DNA of 64,000 bases from Paenibacillus pabuli (lineage in GTDB: Bacteria; Bacillota; Bacilli; Paenibacillales; Paenibacillaceae), in contig NZ_JBDOIO010000003.1 in NCBI RefSeq assembly GCF_039831995.1, forward strand, positions 2,108,001 to 2,172,000, written 5' to 3'. The translations under genes were made by a program, and so were the position numbers. This document shows, piece by piece, positions 37,049 to 46,072 of this stretch (positions are counted from its first letter, which is position 1; every line of letters begins with the position of its first letter). The notes below the pieces were generated by a model that saw only the letters and a program-made list of their open reading frames with translations, made no database searches and was not told where the DNA came from.

Positions 37049-37417
37049 ATGAGTGAACAGGTTGTTCAGGGGCTGGAGCATTTCGCGAATCTTTCTGGAG
37101 AGTACGGAGCCAAAGCCTTGGCGCCCATTAAGGAACATTTTCCCGAGTTGGCTGAATTCATTATGGGTACAGCTTACGGAGACATTTTCCAACGTACCAG
37201 CATTTCGGATCAATGGAAAGAAGTTGCCGTTATTTCCTCACTGATTACACAAGGGCAGTTCGAACAACTGGGTGTTCATTATGTGATGGCGCTTCGTGTC
37301 GGGGTTACCGTGGAACAACTCAAAGGGGTCTTGCTTCATTTGGCACCCTGCGTGGGGGCTCCCCGTGTTATTAGCGCTTTTAACGTACTGCTTGCGACAC
37401 TAAATGAAATCCAATAA
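37049..37417 (+). CDS. Carboxymuconolactone decarboxylase-family (AhpD-like fold) protein
   Basis: 122 residues, all helical. The family core reads EVAVISSLITQGQFEQLGVH and GVTVEQLKGVLLHLAPCVGAP, with the conserved catalytic-type His. The CxxC pair of the AhpD peroxidase branch is absent, so this belongs with the decarboxylase/lactonase-like branch. Its start is 12 bp after the ThDP gene behind TAGGAGGAG. It may process the product of the ThDP enzyme; this is inference from gene order only. Confidence 0.87.
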   Translation: MSEQVVQGLEHFANLSGEYGAKALAPIKEHFPELAEFIMGTAYGDIFQRTSISDQWKEVAVISSLITQGQFEQLGVHYVMALRVGVTVEQLKGVLLHLAPCVGAPRVISAFNVLLATLNEIQ

Positions 37418-37457
37418 TTCACTATTCTACATATTTATACACAATTCGACTTTATTC

Positions 37458-37487
37458 TTGATCTCATGACATCCGCGCCTTTATAAT
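37458..37487 (+). promoter_or_regulatory. Sigma-A promoter before the STAS-like gene
   Basis: TTGATC (37458-37463), 18-nt spacer, perfect TATAAT (37482-37487), leaving about 110 nt of leader before the start at 37604. It implies that the STAS-like and KAS III-like genes can be transcribed apart from the ThDP operon. Confidence 0.65.
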
Positions 37488-37603
37488 ATGGGTAAATTAT
37501 CCTCGATCTCAGCATACATCCTAGAAGCCATTAATGATGGCGATGACAGCCTTGTCCCTGGTTACAGGATAGCCTTAACTCATTTAAAGGAGAGAGAACC
37601 ATT

Positions 37604-37954
37604 ATGGGAAGCTTTATACTCAAGACTGACGTTCCAAACAAGGTGCTTAACATTGAACTGGAGGGCTCTTTCTCTCAAGAAGATGGATTGCGTTCCATCT
37701 CGGCTTATCAGGATACGATTGATCCTATTGACCCCACGGAGTATGAACTGCGTATCGACTGCAAAAAGTTGAATGTCACGGCTCCTGAAATTGTACCTCT
37801 GCTTGAAGGCTGCTTGGCGCTATTTAAAAAGGACGGCTTCAAAAAGGTTGTACTCACACTCGAAAATAATGCCATTTTGAAAATGCAGTTGTCCAGGCTT
37901 GGACGTGCTGTCGGACTGGACAACCTCGAAATTATATCTACCGTTACCACCTAA
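37604..37954 (+). CDS. Small STAS/SpoIIAA-like protein, function unknown
   Basis: 116 residues with an alternating beta-alpha pattern: KVLNIELEGSFSQEDGLRSI, ELRIDCKKLNV, VPLLEGCLALFKKDGFKKVVL and NAILKMQLSRLGRAVGLDN. This spacing is like the STAS/SpoIIAA fold (a strand, a helix after a Ser/Thr loop, a strand with a conserved Asp), but I cannot point to a diagnostic motif. A regulator or a scaffold for the following KAS III-like enzyme is possible. ATG 37604 follows AAAGGAGAG. A separate frame open across 37488-37772 is noise. Confidence 0.75.
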   Translation: MGSFILKTDVPNKVLNIELEGSFSQEDGLRSISAYQDTIDPIDPTEYELRIDCKKLNVTAPEIVPLLEGCLALFKKDGFKKVVLTLENNAILKMQLSRLGRAVGLDNLEIISTVTT

Positions 37955-38008
37955 TAAACCAGGCGGACAAGTTGTGGATCCACCCATCCGCTCAAGAGGA
38001 GAATGAAG

Positions 38009-39001
38009 ATGGCCGGAATTCGTATTGTAGATATCGATATTTATCATCCAACGCACCAGGTGGACAATGACTTTTACATTGAACATTTTGATGCGAGAGG
38101 GGTAGATATTCGGGGATTGTTAAAAGCGCTCGGACGTGATAAACGTTACAAAATTAACAACGATGATGAGAACTCACTAAGCATGGCCTTTGAGGCAGCC
38201 AGCAACCTTTTGGAAAAGACCGGACTGACCGGGGCGGATATCGACCTGATTGCCTACGCTAGTCAAACGCCGGAATACATTTTCCCTACGAATTCCTTAA
38301 TGATTCATCATCTGATTAATGGAGCATCCCATACGATCTGTATCGACAGCAACGCCAATTGTGCCGGGATGACGGCAGCCTTTGAACAGGTTAGCCGGCA
38401 AATGCTGGGGAATCCCAGAATCCGAAGAGCACTGATTATCGGTTCGGATTACGTGGCCCCACATGCCAGTCCTGATGATCCTGTCTACTATGCCAATTTC
38501 GGCGATGCAGCAGCAGCTGTCATCATAGAACGCGACGAACACGCAGCTGGATTTATTGATTCCATATATCAAACGGATACCTGTGTGTACGGCAACTCCC
38601 TCTTTCCTGCTCAAGGTCTGGCGAAACTGGGACAGACCGGGGTGGACGCAGGTGCTTTTCATGTAAAATTCACACCTTTCGATGATTCGATCTGCGTAGA
38701 TGCGGCTTCCGAATCCATTCTTACTCTGTTAGGACGCAACGAGATTGCGGCCGATCAGATCAAAGCAGCCTGCTTCTCCCAGTTATCCATCGGTAATATT
38801 CGTGCGGTATCGGAGAACATTGGTATTGCCAATGATGTTGCCGTCTACATTGGAGATGAATTCGGTTATACTTCAACCAGCAGTCCTTTTATAGCCCTGC
38901 ATCGAGCCATAACCTCAGGTCAGGTTCAGCGTGGTGATAAAGTGTTGTTCTGGACGGTTGGAGCCGGGTGGCAAAATGTTGCCATGGTGGTCGAATACTA
39001 A
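38009..39001 (+). CDS. KAS III (FabH)-like thiolase-fold enzyme lacking catalytic His and Asn
   Basis: 330 residues with the FabH-like fold. The nucleophile is kept: SNANCAGMTAAF with Cys118. The usual His (in PHQAN) is replaced by Ser260 (QLSIGNIR) and the usual Asn (in GNTS) by Tyr287 (FGYTSTSS). Without these, decarboxylating Claisen condensation is improbable. Relatives with altered triads act as acyltransferases or ester- or pyrone-forming enzymes in secondary metabolism. ATG 38009 (AGGAG 7 nt upstream) is preferred to ATG 38003, which is 1 nt from that site. It follows the STAS-like gene by 54 bp and ends the group. Confidence 0.88.
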   Translation: MAGIRIVDIDIYHPTHQVDNDFYIEHFDARGVDIRGLLKALGRDKRYKINNDDENSLSMAFEAASNLLEKTGLTGADIDLIAYASQTPEYIFPTNSLMIHHLINGASHTICIDSNANCAGMTAAFEQVSRQMLGNPRIRRALIIGSDYVAPHASPDDPVYYANFGDAAAAVIIERDEHAAGFIDSIYQTDTCVYGNSLFPAQGLAKLGQTGVDAGAFHVKFTPFDDSICVDAASESILTLLGRNEIAADQIKAACFSQLSIGNIRAVSENIGIANDVAVYIGDEFGYTSTSSPFIALHRAITSGQVQRGDKVLFWTVGAGWQNVAMVVEY

Positions 39002-39020
39002 GTAGGTTTTTACTCAAACC

Positions 39021-39065
39021 AAAAGAAGGATGTCCTTTTATACTTCAAAGGGGCATCCTTCTTTT
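39021..39065. terminator. Bidirectional terminator between KAS III-like gene and cotJC
   Basis: Arms AAAAGAAGGATG (39021-39032) and CATCCTTCTTTT (39054-39065), 12 bp perfect, with U-rich tails in both directions. Serves convergent genes. Confidence 0.88.
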
Positions 39066-39090
39066 TAAGATGTTAAGGTAGGTTGCATGA

Positions 39091-39660
39091 TCAGAAGATT
39101 TTCTTGGTTTCCCGATCATCCTTCAGGATCTCAACCGCTTCACGGAAACGCAGCGAATGCACGATCTCCCGTTCTCGCAGAAACTTCAGGCTATCCTGCA
39201 GGTCCACGTCATCCGTCAGATCAATTAACCATTGATATGTAGCCCTAGCCTTCTCTTCCGCAGCAATATCTTCATATAGATCCGCTATAGGGTCACCCTT
39301 GGCTTGAATGTAGGTTGCGGTGAAAGGTACACCTGCGGCATTATTGTAGAAAAGGGCCTTGTCATGATTCACATAGTGAGCATCCAGGCCTGCGTTCTCC
39401 AGCTGCTCAATGGTAGCATCTTTGGTAAGCTTGTAGATCATCGTTGCAATCATTTCCAAATGAGCAAATTCCTCTGTAGCAATGTCGTTAAGTAGACCAA
39501 TAATTTTGTCCGGAATGGTATAACGCTGATTCAGATATCGAAGGGCAGCAGCCAGTTCCCCGTCTGCTCCACCATACTGTTCCATCAGTAATTTGGCCAT
39601 ATGAGGATCACATTTACTTACCCTAACAGGATATTGCAATTTTTTCTCGTATACCCACAT
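39091..39660 (-). CDS. cotJC: Spore coat protein CotJC, manganese-catalase family
   Basis: 189 residues, the same length as B. subtilis CotJC. Ferritin-like helices with the dimanganese ligands typical of Mn-catalases: the E...EEFAHLEMI block (TEEFAHLE) and EEKARATYQWL followed by REREIVHSLRFREA. It is placed in the inner spore coat and may detoxify peroxide. ATG 39660 has AAGGAGG upstream; the TTG at 39681 is part of the ribosome-site region. Third gene of cotJABC, 142 bp behind cotJB, a gap larger than usual. Confidence 0.95.
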   Translation of the reverse strand: MWVYEKKLQYPVRVSKCDPHMAKLLMEQYGGADGELAAALRYLNQRYTIPDKIIGLLNDIATEEFAHLEMIATMIYKLTKDATIEQLENAGLDAHYVNHDKALFYNNAAGVPFTATYIQAKGDPIADLYEDIAAEEKARATYQWLIDLTDDVDLQDSLKFLREREIVHSLRFREAVEILKDDRETKKIF

Positions 39661-39802
39661 GTTGGAATATTCCTCCTTCAACGATTTGAACTGAGTGTGA
39701 TCCCATTCGGATAGTTCTTTCTTCCACTTCCCGGGTATCCCGATTCAGTTTTTCCTGGAAAACCCGGGTACGGTATACTTTCAAAATCAACTCAAACGTC
39801 CA

Positions 39803-40078
39803 CTACACCTGCCAAGGCCAAGGTGCCTCTGACCACTGCCAAGGATACTTGGAGAATGCATGCCCAAAGTTCATGAGTGGTCCATACAACTGCTGAAACT
39901 CATGAGCTACCCTCATCCGCTCCTGGCTAAACTTGTTATACTGTTCAATACTCTGATAGTCCCCCGGGTGAGTATCCAGATACAGATTCAGCTCCACCAG
40001 CACAAAATCCAGGGCTTGCAGTTCCTCCAGCAACTCATAATATCTGGCGTCACACGCTTTCGCTTCTTCAGGCTCCAT
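39803..40078 (-). CDS. cotJB: Spore coat protein CotJB
   Basis: 91 residues, rich in acidic and aromatic residues: ARYYELLEELQALDFVLVEL then LNLYLDTHPGDYQS and a Pro/Trp-rich end (KYPWQWSEAPWPWQV). This is the CotJB pattern; the protein is needed with CotJA and CotJC in the spore coat of Bacillus. Its start overlaps the end of cotJA by 11 bp, indicating coupled translation. Confidence 0.93.
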   Translation of the reverse strand: MEPEEAKACDARYYELLEELQALDFVLVELNLYLDTHPGDYQSIEQYNKFSQERMRVAHEFQQLYGPLMNFGHAFSKYPWQWSEAPWPWQV

Positions 40079-40307
40079 CTGTTCCTACCTCCCTCCCCTT
40101 TGTTTTTTTGGATGTATAGGGACTGTATAGCGCAGGCCACAACGTTCCGAGTCTCAGTGCTTCTGCCGGACTGTATTGGGGCCAGCCCATCGGCTGGAAT
40201 GGGATAAATAACTGCGGAGGAACAAGGTATGTTTTGATTTCAATCGGTTTACACGGATCAAACGGCCCCACAAAAGGGGCATATGCGCGAAGCTGTGGAT
40301 CAATCAC
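40068..40307 (-). CDS. cotJA: Spore coat-associated protein CotJA
   Basis: About 79 residues, Pro-rich: FVGPFDPCKPIEIKTYLVPP, then FQPMGWPQYSPAEALRLGTL followed by WPALYSPY. The GTLWP(A/Q)LYSPY motif is characteristic of CotJA. GTG 40307 has GGAGG with a 9-nt spacer; a TTG at 40313 is too near it. First gene of the cotJABC operon, expected to be sigma-E dependent in the mother cell; I found only a weak -10 match (AATACAAA) upstream. Confidence 0.9.
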   Translation of the reverse strand: MIDPQLRAYAPFVGPFDPCKPIEIKTYLVPPQLFIPFQPMGWPQYSPAEALRLGTLWPALYSPYTSKKTKGREVGTDGA

Positions 40308-40459
40308 TTCCAAACGCCTCCCTTCATTGAAATTTTGTATTCGTCAGTCAACAACCAAGCCCTTGCTTTTCCCGTCTATTATCCATATGTCATCATTCTT
40401 AAGTTAATCCCAATTCAGCCAAAACAGACCACGGAATTTCCAACCCTTCTTCATTTCAA

Positions 40460-40513
40460 AAAAAAAGACCCCTGGTCACTCCCCCCACGAGAAGTGTTCC
40501 AAAGGTCACATTT
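40460..40513 (-). terminator. Terminator of the CNNM/CBS gene
   Basis: Imperfect long stem on the minus strand (GACC..TGG..CACT paired with AGTG.CCA..GGTC) followed by nine Ts, 25-80 bp after the stop. Confidence 0.7.
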
Positions 40514-40538
40514 TCGATATGGTATTCCGCATACATCA

Positions 40539-41912
40539 CTAATTGTCCGATTTAGGCTCGTCCTGCGCCTCTTCCAAAGCAAAAGCCTCTTCTTCAGAGA
40601 CCGGGCTCTTGTACACTTTGACTCGGGTAATTCGTAACCGGGTGGATTCCTCCACTTCAAAAACATAACCGTTCTGCTCCCGTGTTTTACCTTTGGCAGG
40701 GCTGCCTTCAAGCTCTTTGAACAACCACCCGCCAATGGTATCCACTTCTTCATCATCAATGATGGCTCCAGTCCATTCATGGACCTCTTCAATAAGGGAT
40801 CGTCCATCAATGGAGAAGGAGTCGCCGCTGCGTTCCATATGGGGTCGCTCATCCTCGAACTCATCGTACAGATCCCCTACGATCTCCTCCAAAATTTCCT
40901 CCGCGGTCAATAATCCGGCGGTGCCGCCGTATTCATCGACAACCAGGGTCATCTGGGAATGCTTTTTCTGCATTAGTCGGAGTACATGACTGATTTCCAT
41001 AGATTCAGGAACATTCAAGATAGGGCGAACGAGTGAAGCCAGGTCCTGCTGCTGCTCCGGCGTCGCCAAAAGCAGATCCGTAATATGGATAAATCCGATA
41101 ATTTCGTCTTTATCCTCAACGGCAACTGGATAACGGGAGTGCTTCGTTGCATTAATAATTTTCAGGTTCTCTTCCAAGGACAAATGGGTATACAAACAAT
41201 CCATATCCGTACGTGGCAGCATGATTTCACGAGCAAGCATATCCGAGAAATCAAAGATATTATCCATCAGTTTGATTTCATCCTTGTCAATAACACCGCT
41301 CTTCGCACTCTGCTTCATCAATATCCGAAGTTCATCCTCAGAATGGGCTTCGCCTTCACTGGCAGGTTCTATCCCTGCCAGCCGCAGCAGCGCATTGGCC
41401 GACGCATTGAGAATCCAAATGAACGGGAAGAAAATTTTGTAGAACAGAAGCAGCGGTGCAGATAAAAATAGAGCCACTCCATCTGTTTTCTGAATAGCAA
41501 GCGACTTCGGTGCAAGTTCTCCAAGCACAATATGCAGAAACGTAATGATACAGAAACCGATGATTACGGACACGGTAGAGATCAGTCCTGTATCCGCAAC
41601 CCCCAGTTTGAACATAAGCGGCTCTACCAGCAATTCGGATATCGCCGGTTCACCGAGCCAGCCGAGCCCCAGGGATGTCAGTGTAATGCCGAACTGGGTT
41701 GCCGACAGATAAGCATCCAGTTTGCCATTCACCTTCAGTGCATACCCAGCCAGTCGATTTCCCTCACTCTGTAATTGAGTCAAACGGGTCTGTCTGACTT
41801 TAACCAGAGAAAATTCTGCTGCGACAAACACGCCATTCAAAAATACGAGCAGAAAAACGCAAACCAAATTGAACAGCAACTGCCCGAGATGAAATTCGGT
41901 ATGAATATCCAA
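40539..41912 (-). CDS. CNNM/HlyC-CorC-family membrane protein with CBS pair
   Basis: 457 residues. An N-terminal DUF21 (CNNM) transmembrane domain, about 1-200, has LNGVFVAAEFSLVKVRQTRL and GLGWLGEPAISEL. Two CBS motifs follow at about 215-340 (MLPRTDMDCLYTHLSLEENL, then VLRLMQKKHSQMTLVVDEYG), and a CorC_HlyC domain at about 355-435. Such proteins are linked to magnesium or other cation efflux; the old name haemolysin is misleading. TTG 41912 is the start, 7 nt after AAGGGGAG. Leftward and apparently monocistronic. Confidence 0.92.
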   Translation of the reverse strand: MDIHTEFHLGQLLFNLVCVFLLVFLNGVFVAAEFSLVKVRQTRLTQLQSEGNRLAGYALKVNGKLDAYLSATQFGITLTSLGLGWLGEPAISELLVEPLMFKLGVADTGLISTVSVIIGFCIITFLHIVLGELAPKSLAIQKTDGVALFLSAPLLLFYKIFFPFIWILNASANALLRLAGIEPASEGEAHSEDELRILMKQSAKSGVIDKDEIKLMDNIFDFSDMLAREIMLPRTDMDCLYTHLSLEENLKIINATKHSRYPVAVEDKDEIIGFIHITDLLLATPEQQQDLASLVRPILNVPESMEISHVLRLMQKKHSQMTLVVDEYGGTAGLLTAEEILEEIVGDLYDEFEDERPHMERSGDSFSIDGRSLIEEVHEWTGAIIDDEEVDTIGGWLFKELEGSPAKGKTREQNGYVFEVEESTRLRITRVKVYKSPVSEEEAFALEEAQDEPKSDN

Positions 41913-41970
41913 GTCGACACTCCCCTTTTTCTATCTATTTCAGGAATATACCTGGAATATCAGCGCCTAA

Positions 41971-43107
41971 TCAGCGCGTAATTGCTTTTCTGGATTTGAA
42001 ATCCACACCTTTATAATACATGTCCGCCACCAGCAGGTTAGGGCCGCAGCAGGACGCAGCATCACAGTGACAGTTAACGGTCTGATTAAGCGGATGCTCC
42101 GCAGACCATTCATGGAACACATCATCCAGCTTCCGATCCCGAATGTTGCCAAAGGCAGGGATGTCGGCAAAATCTGTAACGTACACATTGCCTGTAAACA
42201 TGTTGACGTTAACGCGATTTCGACCATCCGGATCATTGCGTACGGTCACATTAGGCTCACTGTACAGGCGATTGATCAATTCCCGATCCTGGTCTGCCGC
42301 ACTGCAAGCAAAGAATGGAAGTGTTCCGAACAACATCCACATGTCTTTGTCGCGCACATCCAGCAAGCGATGGATGGCTGCACGCATATGGTCCAGAGAC
42401 AGGACAGGCAATGTGGAAGCAAAATTCGAGTTATACATCGGATGTACTTCATGACGTACACAGCCCATCTCCCGAATCAGTTGATGGATCCCCTCCAACT
42501 TGTCATGAGTACGGAAATTAATCATGGATTCAGCAGAGATAAACATGCCTGCTTCACTCAGTTTGCGCGAATTTTCTATCATTTTCTCATACATTTTCAC
42601 TGCGCCTTCACGCTTGACAGGTCTGCCGCTGTTAGCAAAACCAACTTGATGGAAATCATCGGCATTCAGGTAGTTGAATGAGATATGCATCACATCAAGG
42701 TATGGCAGCAGTTTCTCGTAACGACTGAGATCAAGCGTCAGGTTGGAGTTGATCTGTGATCTTATGCCGCGCTCCTTGGCGTATTTCAGCAGCGGGATGA
42801 TCATTTCATCCACTGTCTTTTGACTGAAACTTGGCTCACCACCTGTCAAACTGATAGTCTGCAGATGCTCCACTTCGTCCAGCCGCTTCAGCATAAGAGG
42901 CAGTGGCAGTGCGGGAGCTTCACGCATCGTGAGCATATCCCCTACAGCACAGTGCTCGCATCGCATATTGCACAGATGAGTCACGGTCATTTCAACACTG
43001 GTTAACACGTGGCGTCCATACGTACGCAAAGAGCCGATCGGATCCCATGGATCATTAGTCGGCGATAAAGGCATCGGTTCAACCGATCCTGAGTTTAGCA
43101 TGGTCAT
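41971..43107 (-). CDS. yfkAB: Radical SAM protein YfkAB
   Basis: 378 residues. The radical-SAM cluster motif is CNMRCEHC near residues 46-53 (CxxxCxxC), followed by LTGGEPSFS. The C terminus has the CxCxxxxC signature CHCDAASC (in VNCHCDAASCCGPN), the mark of the YfkAB subgroup, presumably for an auxiliary Fe-S cluster. Substrate and product are unknown for the family. ATG 43107 follows AAGGTGAAG. In B. subtilis the pair was first annotated as two genes, yfkA and yfkB; here it is one uninterrupted frame. Confidence 0.92.
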   Translation of the reverse strand: MTMLNSGSVEPMPLSPTNDPWDPIGSLRTYGRHVLTSVEMTVTHLCNMRCEHCAVGDMLTMREAPALPLPLMLKRLDEVEHLQTISLTGGEPSFSQKTVDEMIIPLLKYAKERGIRSQINSNLTLDLSRYEKLLPYLDVMHISFNYLNADDFHQVGFANSGRPVKREGAVKMYEKMIENSRKLSEAGMFISAESMINFRTHDKLEGIHQLIREMGCVRHEVHPMYNSNFASTLPVLSLDHMRAAIHRLLDVRDKDMWMLFGTLPFFACSAADQDRELINRLYSEPNVTVRNDPDGRNRVNVNMFTGNVYVTDFADIPAFGNIRDRKLDDVFHEWSAEHPLNQTVNCHCDAASCCGPNLLVADMYYKGVDFKSRKAITR

Positions 43108-43329
43108 TGTTCTTCACCTTATTCCTTTTATTAACCTAAAAAGTTTAATTTACATCAGACTTCGTCATGATCTTTTTGGAGCTATCTTTTATCATAGCAC
43201 AATTTTAAACGTTTCGGCATGAAGCGCTCTGTCCATTACATGACAAAAACGCCCATACAACTCCAGGGCCAGCCCGGCCCGGATATTGCTATGAGCACAG
43301 CCTCCCTGCTGGCAATAGTTAAACAGCGA

Positions 43330-44448
43330 TCAAGAAAATTCATCACAGGAAGGAATCGGAGGTACGCCTTCATCCCCTTCAACGCCAGTGACCATAACCG
43401 ATAACGCTGTAGACAAATCTATTTCATAAGGAGCCTTTAACGTCTGTCCATCGGCATCCTTCAAGACCCGGATCCGTGGACGCTGTGGAATACGCGAATC
43501 GATGGATGCAACCACTCCTACTTCACCCGTACTCAGCGTTACGGAAATACCTACGGGGTAAATGGCCACGCAGTCACGGAACTTCTCCAGCATGCGCTGC
43601 TCATACAGGGAGCCGGAGCCTGTGTACAAAACCTCTACCGCCTGATGAGGCAATAATGCCTGGCGGTACACCCGATTGCTTGTCATCGCATCATATGAGT
43701 CGGCTAGAGCGATCCACTTGGCATAATCATGAATTTGAGGACCCTTTAGACCAAACGGATAACCACTGCCGTCGATTCGTTCATGGTGCTGCAGGGCACA
43801 ATGTGCAGCCAGTAATGGTATGCCGGGTTCATCTTTTAAAATACGATGTCCATATGTAGTATGCTGCTGTATGATTTTAAATTCCTCATCACTTAATCTG
43901 GAGGGTTTATGCAAAATATCTGGAGCGATCTGTGTCTTTCCAATATCATGCAGCAAGGCACCTAGTCCAATTTCCATCAGCTGCTGTCTGGAATACCCTG
44001 AGGCTACGCCCAAAACCAGTGTATAAACACATACGTTCAAGGAGTGATTGTACAGGTCAAAATCACTGGAGTTCATATCCATCAGCATAATCATGGCTTC
44101 CTTTTGACCGCCGATGTCTTCCAGAATCGTATTCATCAGACCACTCAGCGTCTTGCCAAAATGCGGAATCCGGCTCTTGGTTTTCAAACCCGACATACTC
44201 TGAAACTGCTGCTTGATTTCTACCAACGCCCTGCGTCTGGTTTCTTCCTGAAGCATATCGGGAACGATAATATCCTCCGTCGCTGCTTCCTTAATATATA
44301 CGTATCCTACGCCCAAGTCTTTCAGACGTCCTATCAACCGCTCGGTCAGTTCCACATCTTCACTCAGCAGAACCAAACCCTCTTCGCTATAAATCCGTTT
44401 CCCCAGCTTCATGCCAGGCTGCAATAGGTTTATATGTACCAAACGCAC
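43330..44448 (-). CDS. HD-GYP domain protein (putative cyclic-di-GMP phosphodiesterase) 1
   Basis: 372 residues. An N-terminal about 115-residue region starts MRLVHINLLQPGMKLGKRIY, as seen in many Paenibacillus HD-GYP proteins. The HD-GYP domain at about 125-300 shows the metal site LLHDIGKTQIAPDILHKP, HTTYGHRIL, HHERIDGSGYPFGLKG and ADSYDAMTSNRVYR, all intact. HD-GYP enzymes hydrolyse cyclic-di-GMP to pGpG/GMP. GTG 44448 follows GAGAGGA. It is paired with a second such gene at 46943 across two divergent genes, and a GGDEF cyclase occurs at 2924. Confidence 0.92.
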   Translation of the reverse strand: MRLVHINLLQPGMKLGKRIYSEEGLVLLSEDVELTERLIGRLKDLGVGYVYIKEAATEDIIVPDMLQEETRRRALVEIKQQFQSMSGLKTKSRIPHFGKTLSGLMNTILEDIGGQKEAMIMLMDMNSSDFDLYNHSLNVCVYTLVLGVASGYSRQQLMEIGLGALLHDIGKTQIAPDILHKPSRLSDEEFKIIQQHTTYGHRILKDEPGIPLLAAHCALQHHERIDGSGYPFGLKGPQIHDYAKWIALADSYDAMTSNRVYRQALLPHQAVEVLYTGSGSLYEQRMLEKFRDCVAIYPVGISVTLSTGEVGVVASIDSRIPQRPRIRVLKDADGQTLKAPYEIDLSTALSVMVTGVEGDEGVPPIPSCDEFS

Positions 44449-44517
44449 AGCCTATCCTCTCCCGCTCCGTAGATGTAATTTCCACTAGCCGCCGCTTCAG
44501 CAGAAGGCAAGTACTCG

Positions 44518-45951
44518 TTATATTCTTTCATGCCAGCGGGATCGCAGGCTGTTATCCAGCGCCCCTGGTCTTTTTAACTCGATCTCCAGCAAATCCCGTA
44601 TAAATTCAGGAAGTCGATATGCGATCTCGGTTCCCCGGGCTAACGAAGGATATCCCACATTGAACGTAAACATGTCTAGTGTTCCGACCACATATTCCTG
44701 TTCATCAGCCATTGGCTTACCCTCAACATATAATGCACAGATCTTTCTATGTGGAGCACCTTGTGGATCATACTCTACTTCCATTCCATCCACACACACC
44801 GTACCAAGTATTTTCCCGCGGAATCCGAACCCAGTGATGGGTTTGTCGAAAAACTCAGGGAGCAAGGATTGCTCCAATGCTTCACGAATCTCACTGCCTT
44901 TCAGCCTTATTGTACAAGCATTGATCGGAGAAGGACATAGGGAATGCAACATTCCCTTGCTGATATCCCCTTGAGGAAGTTCACCAAGGAGTTGACCCGC
45001 GTTAACCAGTGAGAGCTGCGCTCCCGTGAAATGCCTTACAGCCTGAGCAAGCAGTGATGCGAATGGTGACTCCCTCTCATATTTTATCGGAAGAGTTCGG
45101 TCAATTATTACAGCCGTCTGTCCAAGAGCACGCTCTGCCTCATCACGATGTGCGGCGATGGCCAATGTAACCTTCTCATCCAGCATCTGATCCTTCAATG
45201 GAAAACAGCCACTACTAACCAGTTCAAGCTTATTCGCATTGCTATCCCGTTCCAGTACGACTTTCCCAAGCCACTGGCCGAATTTTCCGGCTGCTCCCAG
45301 CACCGCATTCCCAATGACCAGAGGTTCTTCGAGCACATGGTGTGTGTGTCCGCCAAGAATAACGTCAATGCCCTCAATCTGCTCCGCCAGTTTCCGATCC
45401 GTTGATAGGCCCAGATGTGAGAGTATAATGACGACATCCACATTAGGGCGTAAGGCTTCAACTTGCTCACGAAGTGTCTCCACCGGGTCAAGCAGCTTCC
45501 ATCCCAGCAAGTCGTAAAAAGCAGTAAAAGGTGCCGTAGCTCCGAGCAAACCTATCCGAAATGGACCTTTCTCCACAATGAGGGAAGGCTTCATCCAAAC
45601 TGGAGGGAGACCACTGGCCTCTTCCACAACATTCCCGCATACAACTGGACATAATAGTCCTGTATATGACTGTGCCAGCTGCTCCGGCGTAAATGTCAGT
45701 CCCTCGTTATTACCAATCGTTATGGCATCATACCCCGTCAAATTAATTACATCGACGTTGGCTCCCCCAAGTGTGCCCTCCGTCTCTATTGCCATACGAT
45801 CCATATGATCCCCGATATCCAGAACTAGAACGTTTTCGCTCTGTTCTCTCTCTTGTCCAATCATGGCGGCGATAGAGCTCATGGAACCAAAATGACTATG
45901 GATGTCATTGGTGTGCAGGATGGTTAATGTTTGTTTTTCCTTGGTGCTCAT
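44518..45951 (-). CDS. yunD: Cytosolic metallophosphoesterase/5'-nucleotidase (YunD type)
   Basis: 477 residues of the UshA/5'-nucleotidase family. The N-terminal calcineurin-like metal site is LTILHTNDIHSHFG, DIGDHMDRMAIE, GNNEGLTF, LSHLGLSTDRKLAEQ and GGHTHHVL; the C-terminal nucleotide-specificity domain covers about 290-460 (LSLVNAGQLLGELPQGDIS). There is no signal peptide at the chosen start, so unlike secreted UshA or YfkN it should be cytoplasmic, as with Bacillus YunD. ATG 45951 has AGGAGG 7 nt upstream; 45 upstream in-frame codons are excluded. It is divergent from moaDE. The residue changed most from the family is NNEG (usually GNHE). Confidence 0.88.
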   Translation of the reverse strand: MSTKEKQTLTILHTNDIHSHFGSMSSIAAMIGQEREQSENVLVLDIGDHMDRMAIETEGTLGGANVDVINLTGYDAITIGNNEGLTFTPEQLAQSYTGLLCPVVCGNVVEEASGLPPVWMKPSLIVEKGPFRIGLLGATAPFTAFYDLLGWKLLDPVETLREQVEALRPNVDVVIILSHLGLSTDRKLAEQIEGIDVILGGHTHHVLEEPLVIGNAVLGAAGKFGQWLGKVVLERDSNANKLELVSSGCFPLKDQMLDEKVTLAIAAHRDEAERALGQTAVIIDRTLPIKYERESPFASLLAQAVRHFTGAQLSLVNAGQLLGELPQGDISKGMLHSLCPSPINACTIRLKGSEIREALEQSLLPEFFDKPITGFGFRGKILGTVCVDGMEVEYDPQGAPHRKICALYVEGKPMADEQEYVVGTLDMFTFNVGYPSLARGTEIAYRLPEFIRDLLEIELKRPGALDNSLRSRWHERI

Positions 45952-46072
45952 CACACCGCCTCCTCTCAGTCCTTGCATAACGTGCATTCCTCTAATAGAT
46001 AAGCATAACATTTTCCGTGTCGTTATGATATATTGAAAGGGTTTAGAGATAAAAATGAGGTGACGCATAAGC

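Noticed and set aside
39700..39780. Repeated CCCGGGTA sequences between cotJB and cotJC
   Set aside because: CCCGGG is self-complementary and only two short copies occur; not enough for a repeat or regulatory call.
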